Both the position numbers and the translations under genes were made by a program. DNA of 64,000 nt from NCBI RefSeq assembly GCF_900100795.1, contig NZ_FNCO01000015.1:62001-126000 (forward strand), read 5' to 3'. The notes below the pieces were generated by a model. That model saw only the letters and a program-made list of their open reading frames with translations. It had not been told where the DNA came from and searched no databases. The DNA comes from Pseudomonas abietaniphila. Lineage in GTDB: Bacteria; Pseudomonadota; Gammaproteobacteria; Pseudomonadales; Pseudomonadaceae. Shown piece after piece: positions 24,742 through 32,900 of the stretch (within the stretch, counting starts at the first letter, position 1; every line of letters starts with the position of its first letter).

Positions 24742-25533
24742 TTAGTGAGATTTCGCAGGCTCAAGGCCGCTTTTCACGAGCAGTTCACGGGCTTCGTCGC
24801 TATTAAGAAAGGCAATGAATTCCTTGGCAGGTTTTGAGTGGGGCGATTGCCCGGCGACGGCCGCACAGAAGCGGCTGACCTTTTGAACCGCGTCGGGAAG
24901 CGGCCCCAGATAGTCCACGCCAGGGGTAACCTTCAGCTCACTCACCTGCTGCATTCCGATGTCGGCTTCACCTCGGGCCAGCGCTGTTCCTACAAGCTCC
25001 TTCCCTTCAACTTCAACCGTTTTGCCTTTGACCTGATCGGAAATGCCTAGCCGCTCGAAGAGTTCTGTTCTGATGAAGACGCCGCTCGCGCCTTGGGAGT
25101 AAGCGATCTTGTCAGCGTTGAGCAGAGCCGATTTCAGCGCGGCAACGGTCGAGATATCCGGTTTAGGTTTGCCGTGAGGTACGCCGACACCAATCCGCGA
25201 ATCGGCAATCTCCCGGCGTGTCGCCATATCAAACGCGCCCGATGGAGCGAGCAGCTCCAGGGTCTCATCGGCCATGACGGCCAGGTCCATGGGTTCTTTA
25301 TGCTTAATGCGCTGGGGAATCGACTCTGGAGACTCGCCCATGGACGGGCCCCAACTGATAGACAACGTGTTACCACTGGCCTTTTCGTATGCCGGTTGCA
25401 GCGCGGCCATCGCACCTCTGAGGGCACCGCTGGCGATGATCTTCAATTCGGTGGCGTCGGCCATCTGGGTGAACGTCAGCAGGCTGGCCAGGCCAGTCGA
25501 CAGTAAAAGGGGCGCGGATGTTGTTTTTTTCAT
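24742..25533 (-). CDS. ModA-like periplasmic substrate-binding protein (orphan)
   Basis: The 263-aa protein has a Sec signal peptide (cleavage near ADA-TEL) and the ModA/COG0725 fold: LKIIASGALRGAMAALQPAYEKASGN, DLAVMADETLELLAPSGAFD, and the C-terminal GVDYLGPLPDAVQKVSRFCAAV. ModA proteins bind molybdate or tungstate. Divergent members bind organic or unknown anions. No ABC permease or ATPase lies nearby, so this is an orphan binding protein within a catabolic cluster. It may be a chemosensory or tripartite-like receptor, or may bind the catabolic substrate. The start follows AAGGA. Confidence 0.75.
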   Translation of the reverse strand: MKKTTSAPLLLSTGLASLLTFTQMADATELKIIASGALRGAMAALQPAYEKASGNTLSISWGPSMGESPESIPQRIKHKEPMDLAVMADETLELLAPSGAFDMATRREIADSRIGVGVPHGKPKPDISTVAALKSALLNADKIAYSQGASGVFIRTELFERLGISDQVKGKTVEVEGKELVGTALARGEADIGMQQVSELKVTPGVDYLGPLPDAVQKVSRFCAAVAGQSPHSKPAKEFIAFLNSDEARELLVKSGLEPAKSH

Positions 25534-25559
25534 AGTGCTTCCTTCATGGCGGGGCGTTT

Positions 25560-26495
25560 TCAGGCGCCGCGAGTGTTAACGAACAACGAATAAAGAGAGG
25601 TCGTGGAGGCCATCAGCAGCCGGTTATTTCGCGGGCCGCCGAAGCACAGGTTGGCGCACCGCTCGGGCAGCTCGATATGACCGATTGCAGTGCCATCAGG
25701 TGCAAAGACCCTCACACCGTCGAGCGCTGCGTCGGGAGCGCCCCAACCGCACCAAAGGTTGCCGTCAACGTCTATACGCAGCCCGTCAGGCAGCCCCTCG
25801 CCGGCATCAATCAGGACGCGACGATTGCTGACCTCGCCCAGGCGATCGACGTCGTATGCAACGATCCGACGCGGTCGAGCTCTGGACTCGACCAGGTAGA
25901 GGGTTTTTTCATCGGGTGAAAACGCGAGTCCGTTGGGGCCTTCCAGATCCTCGGCGATGCACTGGACAGTCCCGGTGGAGTCAATTCGGTAAAGGTTGGC
26001 TGGCAGCGATGGAGTCCCTTGTTGACCCATGTAATCACTGACCAGGCCGAAGGGTGGATCGGTGAACCACACACTGTCGTCAGACCTCACTACGACGTCA
26101 TTCGGGGAGTTCAAAGGCTTGCCTGCATAGCCGTCGGCCAACACGGTGATGCTGCCGTCATATTCTGTGCGTGAGACTCTGCGCGCCCCGTGCTCACAGA
26201 CAATCAGACGGCCCTGGCGGTCTCGGGTCATACCGTTTGCCTGGCTAGAGGGCTGCCTGAACGTACTCATGGCGCCGGTCACTTCATCCCAACGCATTAT
26301 TCGGTCGTTCGGCAGATCGGTGAGCAAGACATAACGACCGTCTCCAAACCAGGCGGGGCCTTCTGCCCACCGCATTCCTGTGCCCAGGCGCTCCACTTTG
26401 GCGTGGGGCAGTCGGTAGTGTTCGAACCTGGAATCAAGCACGCGTACCCGTGGATCGGGCACGCGGGTGCTTGGACGCCAACTGATTTCGTCCAT
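25560..26495 (-). CDS. SMP-30/gluconolactonase family protein
   Basis: The 311-aa six-bladed beta-propeller shows the metal-binding residues of the family: GMRWAEGPAWFGDGRYVLLTD (Glu), NGMTRDRQGRLIVCEHGARRV, PNDVVVRSDDSVWFTDPPFG (Asn and Asp), GPNGLAFSPDEKTLYL and LPDGLRIDVDGNLWCGW. These enzymes hydrolyse sugar or aldonic lactones using a divalent cation. GGAG six bases upstream supports the start. It sits between the amidohydrolase and the orphan binding protein and probably opens a lactone made in this pathway. Confidence 0.88.
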   Translation of the reverse strand: MDEISWRPSTRVPDPRVRVLDSRFEHYRLPHAKVERLGTGMRWAEGPAWFGDGRYVLLTDLPNDRIMRWDEVTGAMSTFRQPSSQANGMTRDRQGRLIVCEHGARRVSRTEYDGSITVLADGYAGKPLNSPNDVVVRSDDSVWFTDPPFGLVSDYMGQQGTPSLPANLYRIDSTGTVQCIAEDLEGPNGLAFSPDEKTLYLVESRARPRRIVAYDVDRLGEVSNRRVLIDAGEGLPDGLRIDVDGNLWCGWGAPDAALDGVRVFAPDGTAIGHIELPERCANLCFGGPRNNRLLMASTTSLYSLFVNTRGA

Positions 26496-26522
26496 TACTT
26501 ACTCCTTTCAGATCAAACGTAA

Positions 26523-27467
26523 TCAGGCGTAGAGGCGAGCCGGGTTGTCGACCATGACTGCTTTTTGCAAGGCAGGTGTGCCGCACACCTGCAGAATGAA
26601 CTCCATCAACTGAGCGTCGTCGGGGACCGGGCCCTTGATATTGGGATGAGGCCAGTCTGAACCCCAGATGGCTCGCTCAGGCGCGCAATCGAGCAGTGTT
26701 CTGACTTGATCCATTGCGTGTGGCCACGGCCCCGGCGCGCCTTGCATCACCCGATCAATACCGGAGAGTTTGATCCAACGGTTCGGTCGCCCGAGCTCAG
26801 TCTCAAGTGCAGACAGCACGTCCTTGTCCACAGGCTTGGTGAAGTCCGGCCGGGCCATGTGATCGATCACCAGCGGTGTGTCGAGATCTTGCCAAGCCTG
26901 CAAAAACGGCATCAGGTCCTTTATTTCGCCATGCACGAGCACGTGCCATCCCAGTGGCGCAACCCGTTCAGCCATTTGGCGAAGCTTGATCGGATCCCGG
27001 GCCCCAGGAAGGTGCCCCATCAGGTTGAAGCGGATCCCCCTCAGGCCACCCTCGTGCAACAACTGGAGTTGCTCATCGGTGGTGTGGTCATCAATGATCC
27101 CCACACCGCGATAGCGTCCACCGCTGCTTTTGATTGCGGCCAGGATTGCGGAATGATCTGTACCGTAAGGGGCAGCCTGTACCAGCACGCCCTGACTGAT
27201 GCCCAGACGTTTATGCAGGGCCAGCAACTGGGAAAATGGAGCCGGTTGTGGGGTGTACGCGGCGTTCGCCGGCAGAGGGAACTGTTCCCACGGGCCGTAG
27301 ATATGCGTATGGCAATCCCACATACCCGTTAAGTTGGAGGGAGTAGACATAGTAGCTCCGAGGGACTCTTTCACCGCGCCGCCGAGCAAGCCGACGCCTG
27401 CGGCAGCCACTGCGGTTTGCTTGATAAACAGGCGGCGCGCCGCCTGGCTGAAGGACAGTTCATCCAT
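26523..27467 (-). CDS. Amidohydrolase (COG3618, 2-pyrone-4,6-dicarboxylate lactonase-like) with Tat-like signal
   Basis: The 314-aa TIM-barrel hydrolase has the metal site of the COG3618 lactonases: WDCHTHIYGPWEQ near the N-terminus of the mature part, VHGEIKDL, VIDHMARPDF and the C-terminal WGSDWPHPNIKG. Relatives are PDC hydrolase LigI and D-galactarolactone isomerase. Uncommonly it carries an N-terminal extension with ARRLFIKQTAVAAAGVGLLGG, a twin-arginine-like export signal, suggesting action in the periplasm. The leader has AAGAATAAG (Hfq/Crc-like). The substrate is probably a cyclic dicarboxylate or aldarolactone, not proven. Confidence 0.85.
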   Translation of the reverse strand: MDELSFSQAARRLFIKQTAVAAAGVGLLGGAVKESLGATMSTPSNLTGMWDCHTHIYGPWEQFPLPANAAYTPQPAPFSQLLALHKRLGISQGVLVQAAPYGTDHSAILAAIKSSGGRYRGVGIIDDHTTDEQLQLLHEGGLRGIRFNLMGHLPGARDPIKLRQMAERVAPLGWHVLVHGEIKDLMPFLQAWQDLDTPLVIDHMARPDFTKPVDKDVLSALETELGRPNRWIKLSGIDRVMQGAPGPWPHAMDQVRTLLDCAPERAIWGSDWPHPNIKGPVPDDAQLMEFILQVCGTPALQKAVMVDNPARLYA

Positions 27468-27527
27468 GGTGCTTCACTCTTATTCTTATAGGGACAAGGG
27501 CAACGGCGTGCGAAGCCCCTGGGTGGA

Positions 27528-28346
27528 TCAGTCGCAACGAGCGCTCATGCCGCCGTCCACAACGATCTCGGTTCCAGTGACAAAACGGGACTCGTCGCTG
27601 GCCAGATAAAGCGCAGCAAATGCGGTATCGCGCCCGTCCCCCATGAAACCCAGCGGGATCCGCGCGAGGCGAGAATCGAGGAGCTTGCTGACATCGCCGC
27701 CGGTGCGTTGCCCCGCCAGGCGCACTTCGACCATCGGGGTGTGCAGTTGGCCAGGAATAACAGTGTTCACGCGAATGCCTTTCGGGGCGTATTCGACTGC
27801 AGTGACCTTGGACAGATGAATAACACCGGCTTTGCTCGCGGCGTATGCAACCTGTGCCGAGCCGGTGAAGCGAATGCCGGACGTCGAAGCCGTGTTGATG
27901 ATCGATCCACTCCCCTGCGCTTCCATGATCGGCAGTACGTGCTTGCAGGTGAGGAAAACACTCTTGAGGTTGAGCGCAATCTGGGCATCGAACTTGTCTT
28001 CGGTCAGGGCGACCGCGCCCCCTGCAGCAGAACCGCCGACGTTGTTCACCAGAATGTCTACCTGGCCATACGTCTCTTTGCAGGCCGCAACCATGGCAGC
28101 GACGGCGGTGCTGTCAGTGACGTCGCAGGCATAAGGGGTGACCTCACCCCCAAATTCCCGAATTCGCCCTAACGTCTCTTCCATCGCATCCAGGTTTCGA
28201 TCCACTGCGAACACCTTTGCGCCAGAAGAGGCGAACAAGACTGCGACGGCACGTCCGTTGCCCCAGCCTGCGCCCACGCAGCCTGCGCCGGTCACGATAG
28301 CGACTTTGCCCTTCAGGCGATCACTGGTTGGAAGCGTATCAGTCAT
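27528..28346 (-). CDS. SDR-family oxidoreductase
   Basis: This 272-aa classical SDR has cofactor loop VTGAGCVGAGWGNGRAVAVLF, a slightly extended glycine loop, then VDILVNNVGG, catalytic Ser (SIINTASTSGI) and YxxxK (VAYAASKAGVIHLS). It ends TEIVVDGGMSARCD. Asp in FAVDRN after strand 2 suggests NAD+ preference. Its first codons overlap the end of the upstream decarboxylase-like gene (ATGACTGA), so they are co-translated. It should oxidise an alcohol intermediate of the cluster's pathway. Confidence 0.9.
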   Translation of the reverse strand: MTDTLPTSDRLKGKVAIVTGAGCVGAGWGNGRAVAVLFASSGAKVFAVDRNLDAMEETLGRIREFGGEVTPYACDVTDSTAVAAMVAACKETYGQVDILVNNVGGSAAGGAVALTEDKFDAQIALNLKSVFLTCKHVLPIMEAQGSGSIINTASTSGIRFTGSAQVAYAASKAGVIHLSKVTAVEYAPKGIRVNTVIPGQLHTPMVEVRLAGQRTGGDVSKLLDSRLARIPLGFMGDGRDTAFAALYLASDESRFVTGTEIVVDGGMSARCD

Positions 28347-28917
28347 GGGAAATTCCTTCGCTTAAGTGAGTAGGGAGTTCGGGGGCGGCACCTGCCGGAG
28401 GTGGAACCTCGAACACCTTGATGGTCATGGAAATGAGGGTGTAGTACCCGGCAATACCCACTAGGTCGACGACGGCGTCATTGCCCAACAGGTTCGTGAA
28501 CTCGCTGTAGAGTGCGTCGCTGATGCCGCGCTGGGCATGGAGTTCGCGAATAAAGCGGTACACCAACAGCTCATCTGCCTTTTTGAATGCAGGCTCAACC
28601 CCATCCCGGATCGCGTCGATGATCTCTGGGGCCAGGCCGGCCTCTAACGCAAATGGCTTGTGCGCGGCCCATTCGTACTCCGCCAGCCAGTGGCGACCCA
28701 TGAGCAGGATCGCGAGTTCAGAGAGACGCGGCTCCAGGCTGCTGTCATACCGGCAATAACGTCCCAGTGCCTGGGAACACTCCGCGAGTTGCGGGCGATG
28801 CAGCCATATCGCAAGAGGGCCGCGCACACCTTTGCGGGGGCCGTTTGCAATGCGGTCATAAACCAACCGCTGGGCATCACTCATTTGCTGCGGATCGATT
28901 GGCAACAGTCGATTCAT
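28339..28917 (-). CDS. Carboxymuconolactone decarboxylase-family protein
   Basis: The 192-aa all-helical protein belongs to the CMD/AhpD superfamily but lacks the CxxC peroxidase pair. It has LSELAILLMGRHWLAEYEWAAHKPFALEAGL, where Glu and His of the E-Y-x-W-x-x-H pattern correspond to the gamma-carboxymuconolactone decarboxylase active region. It probably decarboxylates or isomerises a lactone acid. The AGGA ribosome site precedes the ATG. It follows the DctA-like gene by 12 bases and overlaps the SDR by 8. Confidence 0.85.
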   Translation of the reverse strand: MNRLLPIDPQQMSDAQRLVYDRIANGPRKGVRGPLAIWLHRPQLAECSQALGRYCRYDSSLEPRLSELAILLMGRHWLAEYEWAAHKPFALEAGLAPEIIDAIRDGVEPAFKKADELLVYRFIRELHAQRGISDALYSEFTNLLGNDAVVDLVGIAGYYTLISMTIKVFEVPPPAGAAPELPTHLSEGISHD

Positions 28918-28929
28918 GACTTATTCCTG

Positions 28930-30264
28930 TCAGGAGTTCTGAGATTGAGGTTTGCGGGTCGCCTCAATGGCGCCCTCACGAGAGAGGGTGTCTGCCGATG
29001 GACGCAGAAGGGTTCGCGATGGAGTGCGGCCGGTTTCACGTTCAAAGGCTTTGGGATCGAAGGCACCTTCCCATCGGGCAATTGCGAACACGGCGATGGT
29101 GTTGCCAACGATGTTGGTCAGGGCTGTGGCAGTTGCCATGATTCGGTCAATACCGAACAGTAATCCAAGGCCGCTGAGAGGCAGGGTCTGCACGGACTGC
29201 AGGGTTGCGGCGAGCTTGATGAATGCGCCGCCGGCGACGGTGGTGCCCCCTTTGGACGTCACGCTAAGGATTGCCAGCAGCCCAAGCTGTTGCCACAGCG
29301 AAAAAGGTGTGTCGGTGGCTTGAGCGATAAAGCCGACGGCGATGGCCATGTAGATGGCTGTGCCGTCCAGGTTGAAGCTGTAGCCCGCTGGCAGTACGAA
29401 ACCCACCACGACTTCATCGCAGCCGCTGCGCTTGAGCTTCTCCACCAGGCGTGGGAATGCCACCTCTCCGGATGCCGTTCCGAAGACCAGAAGGATCTCC
29501 TCTCTGATAAGGCGAAGAACGCTGCCGAATGGAAGGCCGATTGACCAACTGATCGTACCCAGCACGCCGAAAACGAAGAACAGCGACGCTGCGTAGTAAA
29601 CCGCGATCAGCTTCAAGAGGTAGAGAAGCGTGTCACCGCCATAGCTGCCGATGGCCGCGGCCATCGCGCCAAATGCTCCGAGCGGGGCAAGCTTCATGAT
29701 GAAACCGAGCATCTTGAACAGAATGTCCTGGGCTTCACCTATCGCCCGAACGGCGACCGAATCCTGTCCGCAGACACGATTGATGGCAATGCCGGCCAGC
29801 ACCGAGATCAACAACACCTGGACGATATCGCCTTTAGCGAACGCGTCTACGAGCGTATGAGGAATCAGGCTAAGCAGATACGAAACCATCGACACACTGC
29901 CCGCCGCCGAGGTGGCTTTAACGGCTTCTGCAGACTCATTCATGCCTGTCGCATGCAGGCCGACCCCCGGCTGGACGACGTTCACCAGGACAAAGCCGAC
30001 GATCATCGCGATGGTGCTGACAACCTCGAAGTACAGGAGCGACTTTATCCCCATGCGTCCGAGCTTACGCATGTCCTGAACGTGGGTCAGGCCGTGTACG
30101 AGCGTGACGAACACGATAGGCGCGAGCATCATTTTCAGCAGCGCAATGAATGCTTGTCCGATGGGCTTCATGGCGATGGCCCATTGCGGGGCGGCGAAGC
30201 CGAGGATGATCGCAGCGACGAGTGCGATGAGCACTTGCACATGCAGTTTCTTCAACTGATTCAT
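28930..30264 (-). CDS. Dicarboxylate:cation symporter (DctA/DAACS family)
   Basis: The 444-aa protein has eight helices and two hairpins of the DAACS fold. Diagnostic stretches are PIVFVTLVHGLTHVQDMRKLG, EEILLVFGTASGEVAFPRL (the serine-rich tip, here TASGE), GYSFNLDGTAIYM and TSKGGTTVAGGAFIKL. DctA imports succinate, fumarate, malate or related acids with protons or sodium. As first gene of the cluster it probably supplies the substrate. The leader carries AAGAACAAT about 30 bases before the ATG. GAGGA supports the start. Confidence 0.9.
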   Translation of the reverse strand: MNQLKKLHVQVLIALVAAIILGFAAPQWAIAMKPIGQAFIALLKMMLAPIVFVTLVHGLTHVQDMRKLGRMGIKSLLYFEVVSTIAMIVGFVLVNVVQPGVGLHATGMNESAEAVKATSAAGSVSMVSYLLSLIPHTLVDAFAKGDIVQVLLISVLAGIAINRVCGQDSVAVRAIGEAQDILFKMLGFIMKLAPLGAFGAMAAAIGSYGGDTLLYLLKLIAVYYAASLFFVFGVLGTISWSIGLPFGSVLRLIREEILLVFGTASGEVAFPRLVEKLKRSGCDEVVVGFVLPAGYSFNLDGTAIYMAIAVGFIAQATDTPFSLWQQLGLLAILSVTSKGGTTVAGGAFIKLAATLQSVQTLPLSGLGLLFGIDRIMATATALTNIVGNTIAVFAIARWEGAFDPKAFERETGRTPSRTLLRPSADTLSREGAIEATRKPQSQNS

Positions 30265-30432
30265 GGCGTTTCCTCGCCCTTGGAGGGCGTCATTGTTCTT
30301 GTGATTTCGTCTGTCGCGGTGGCAAGTTGCGAACAGGCGAGGTATTTGTCAGGAGCATAGAAAAAAGCAGGGCTAGGCGCAAAAACCTTATTTTGATAAA
30401 AAGCTATGCTGAAACGGCATGGGAGTCCTGTG
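30265..30432. promoter_or_regulatory. Divergent control region of the catabolic cluster
   Basis: This 168-base gap separates the LysR gene from the cluster's first gene. An AT-rich palindromic segment TTATTTTGATAA (30388-30399) lies next to the LysR start and may be part of its promoter or operator. Toward the cluster the minus-strand AAGAACAAT (30300-30292) is an Hfq/Crc-like site. No confident sigma-70 pair was found. Confidence 0.4.
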
Positions 30433-31371
30433 ATGGACATAAGAGAGTTACGTTCATTTGTAAAAGTCGCGCACGCAGGTGGATTCAGCAGGGCTGCCAG
30501 AGAGCTGTTTATCGCGCAACCTGCGCTGAGTCGGCAAATTGCGAAACTGGAGGAGCAACTCCAGGTAGAGCTGTTTAACCGTCATGGTCGAGGCGTCGAG
30601 CTGACTGCGGCCGGTTCCAGGCTTCTCGAGCGTGCAGAAGTGATGCTGCGATACATGGAAGAAACGACCGATCATGTCCGCAACAGCGCGATTGAAGAGC
30701 GCGGCCACCTGGCAATCGGATTGCCTCCGTCCATTGGAGCAACGGTGGGGCCGCAGCTGATTGGCCGGTTTCGAGAGCGCTGGCCGAAAGCGTCGTTGCA
30801 TGCGCTGGAAGGCCAGAGTACCTCCCTGCAGGAATGGTTACTTTCCGGACGAATTGAAGTCGCCCTTGTCTATAACCAGCCACTTTTGGAAGCGTTCGAT
30901 GTGAGACCGCTCTTCAGTGAGCGCATGATCTTGGTCGGCCCACCAGAAGAAGTCTCTCGAAGCGTGCGAATCGGTGCACTCTCGGAATATCCGCTGATAT
31001 TGCCAGGCTTACCTCACAGCAACCGTCGGCTTGTAGAGCAGGTTGCCGTCCAAAATGGCGTGCAGCTGAACATCATATTTGAGGTCGATAGCGTCGGCCT
31101 GACCAAGAAGCTGGTCTCTGAGGGGATGGGTTATTCAATCATTGCCCACGCGGCGGTGCAGGAAGACATTTCTAAAGGCCTTTTGGTAGGACATCCTATT
31201 GAGCGGCCTGGCATTCGATCCACCGTTTCCATGACGACTCTCAGGGACCGTCGGTTGAGCCGTCTGGCGCTGAGTTGGGAAAAAATCGTGCTGGAAACCC
31301 TGGAGGAGTTGGTAACCGTTGGTGCCTGGGCAGACGCGACTCACTGGCTGGTTCGCGAAGCAAGCCAATAG
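30433..31371 (+). CDS. LysR-family regulator, likely activator of the catabolic cluster
   Basis: The 312-aa protein starts MDIRELRSFVKVAHAGGFSRAARELFIAQPALSRQIAKLEEQL, the Cbl/NAC-like LysR DNA-binding domain, and continues with an effector domain (GHLAIGLPPSIGATVGPQL; MILVGPPEEVSRSV). GGGAG seven bases before the ATG fixes the start. It is divergent from the DctA-like gene, the standard arrangement for control by a pathway intermediate acting as co-inducer. The effector is unknown but would reveal the pathway. Confidence 0.9.
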   Translation: MDIRELRSFVKVAHAGGFSRAARELFIAQPALSRQIAKLEEQLQVELFNRHGRGVELTAAGSRLLERAEVMLRYMEETTDHVRNSAIEERGHLAIGLPPSIGATVGPQLIGRFRERWPKASLHALEGQSTSLQEWLLSGRIEVALVYNQPLLEAFDVRPLFSERMILVGPPEEVSRSVRIGALSEYPLILPGLPHSNRRLVEQVAVQNGVQLNIIFEVDSVGLTKKLVSEGMGYSIIAHAAVQEDISKGLLVGHPIERPGIRSTVSMTTLRDRRLSRLALSWEKIVLETLEELVTVGAWADATHWLVREASQ

Positions 31372-31461
31372 GTTTTTGACCGGCCAGATTGTCCCCGGTC
31401 CAGAGCAGAGGAAAACGGGGGCTCAACGCAAGATTCAGCTAATCAATGGTGAGGTAGCACG

Positions 31462-32088
31462 GTGTGTGAAAAGCAGATTGCAGCGGTCACTCAGGCCGTT
31501 GAAGCGTCCATTTGGCAAGCGGCCAGTTGGCTGAATAAACCAAGCCTTTGCCAACGCCTATCTGACGACTCTTTAGAGGTTGTCACTGACTTCCAAACCG
31601 ATTTTTGGCGCGAAACTCATTACGGGTTCGTTCGAGATAGCGGACATTTCCTAGGGTTCGAAACCGCTGGAGATTTTACCGCCCAGGTCAGAGTCAACGC
31701 CGATTTTCGCGAGCTTTATGATCAAGCGGGAATCATGGTCAGGCTCAATGAGCACACCTGGCTCAAAGCCGGGATAGAGCATAACGATGGAAGCCCAATG
31801 ATCTGCAGCGTGCTGACCCAAGGCAAGTCAGACTGGGCACCCAGCGGCTTTTCGGGCGACCCGAACGATTTTTGGCTTCGTCTGACCGTTTCCGAGGGTG
31901 TGCTGCGCTTGCAATATTCAACGGATAGCAAGACTTGGCCCTTGCTCAGGCTTGCCCCATTTCCAAAGGCAGAAAGCTATACGGTTGGCCCCATGTGCTG
32001 CACACCTCAGCGGCAGGGTTTGAAAGTAAGGTTTTCTGAATGGTCGCTGAGCCAGCCTCTCGGACGAGACCTGCATGATTTGAGCTAG
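31462..32088 (+). CDS. DUF1349 domain-containing protein
   Basis: The 208-aa protein has the concanavalin-like DUF1349 pattern: TDFQTDFWRETHYGFVRDSGHFLGFETAGDFTAQVRVNADF, DQAGIMVRLNEHTWLKAGIEH, and WPLLRLAPFPKAESYTVGPMCCTP. Members resemble yeast REE1 and bacterial proteins of unknown role, perhaps binding sugars. There is no signal peptide, so it is cytosolic. The GTG start has GAGG about 8 bases upstream. It follows the LysR gene by 90 bases on the same strand, but functional linkage is not evident. Confidence 0.85.
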   Translation: MCEKQIAAVTQAVEASIWQAASWLNKPSLCQRLSDDSLEVVTDFQTDFWRETHYGFVRDSGHFLGFETAGDFTAQVRVNADFRELYDQAGIMVRLNEHTWLKAGIEHNDGSPMICSVLTQGKSDWAPSGFSGDPNDFWLRLTVSEGVLRLQYSTDSKTWPLLRLAPFPKAESYTVGPMCCTPQRQGLKVRFSEWSLSQPLGRDLHDLS

Positions 32089-32131
32089 CCAATCGGTGGT
32101 GATACGCGACGCTCAAGTCGACAGCAAACGT

Positions 32132-32222
32132 TGTAGGAGCCGTCGGAGGCTACGACGGCCGCGAATGCGTTCTGTCTGACACACCGCCATGGCGACCGTC
32201 GTAACCTCCGACGGCTCTTATA
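32132..32222. repeat. REPIN (GAGCCGTCGGAGG class)
   Basis: Left arm 32132-32158 begins TGTAGGAGCCGTCGGAGG. Right arm 32196-32222 is its inverted copy with three differences. A 37-base spacer separates them. This class differs in sequence from the doublets near 6.9 and 56.0 kb and from those near 13.6, 35.7 and 53.7 kb. Confidence 0.85.
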
Positions 32223-32322
32223 GGGTCATGCGTAGCCTCTGAAAAACCGTAGTAATCCGGTATTACCCGCCCGCGAAGCAGGGTAACTACACTGCAAGAC
32301 CACTCACTAAGAGCAGCCTGCC

Positions 32323-32850
32323 ATGTCCTTCGTCAGCGAATCTCAACCCGGTGTCTGCCTGACGCCTGATGCCGTCACCCAGGATTACGTGTTCAACCAC
32401 ACCATGTTGCGGGTCAAGGATCCCGAGCGTTCGCTGGATTTCTACACCCGGGTGTTGGGCATGCGGCTGCTGCGCAAGGTGGATTTTCCCGAGGCGAAGT
32501 TTTCGCTGCTGTTTCTGGCGATGACCAAAGGCGGTGAGGTGCCGGACGAAACGTCGGCGCGCATGAGCCATACCTTCAGCCGCGAATCGGTGCTGGAACT
32601 CACGCATAACTGGGGCACCGAGAGTGACGACTCGCAGTACCACAATGGCAACAAGGACCCTCGCGGGTTCGGCCACATCTGCTTCTCGGTCCCGGACATC
32701 GAAGCCGCCTGCGTACGGTTCGAAGCCCTTGGCGTGCCCTTCGTCAAACGGCTGGACAAAGGCATGAAGCACGTGGCGTTCATCGCCGATCCGGACGCGT
32801 ACTGGATCGAGATCGTCCAGGCTGACCTGCTCGGCAACCTGGGTCAGTAA
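32323..32850 (+). CDS. gloA: Lactoylglutathione lyase (glyoxalase I)
   Basis: The 175-aa VOC-fold enzyme converts the glutathione hemithioacetal of methylglyoxal to S-lactoylglutathione. Metal ligands are at His26 (FNHTMLRV), Glu in LELTHNWG, His in GFGHICF and Glu in YWIEIVQ. The length and the insert SARMSHTFSRESVLE match the zinc-type long GloA of eukaryotes and pseudomonads rather than the short nickel form. It is a single gene between a REPIN and a terminator, probably constitutive for detoxification. Confidence 0.93.
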   Translation: MSFVSESQPGVCLTPDAVTQDYVFNHTMLRVKDPERSLDFYTRVLGMRLLRKVDFPEAKFSLLFLAMTKGGEVPDETSARMSHTFSRESVLELTHNWGTESDDSQYHNGNKDPRGFGHICFSVPDIEAACVRFEALGVPFVKRLDKGMKHVAFIADPDAYWIEIVQADLLGNLGQ

Positions 32851-32857
32851 CCGTCTG

Positions 32858-32884
32858 GTAAAAGCCGCCCTGATCCGGGCGGCT
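32858..32884 (-). terminator. Rho-independent terminator of the serine hydrolase gene
   Basis: AGCCGCCC (32863-32870) pairs with GGGCGGCT (32877-32884) around a 6-nt loop. On the minus strand it is followed by TTTTACC. It lies in the 50-base gap between convergent genes and could also slow transcription from gloA. Confidence 0.6.
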
Positions 32885-32900
32885 CCGGTCCGCTGAACGG

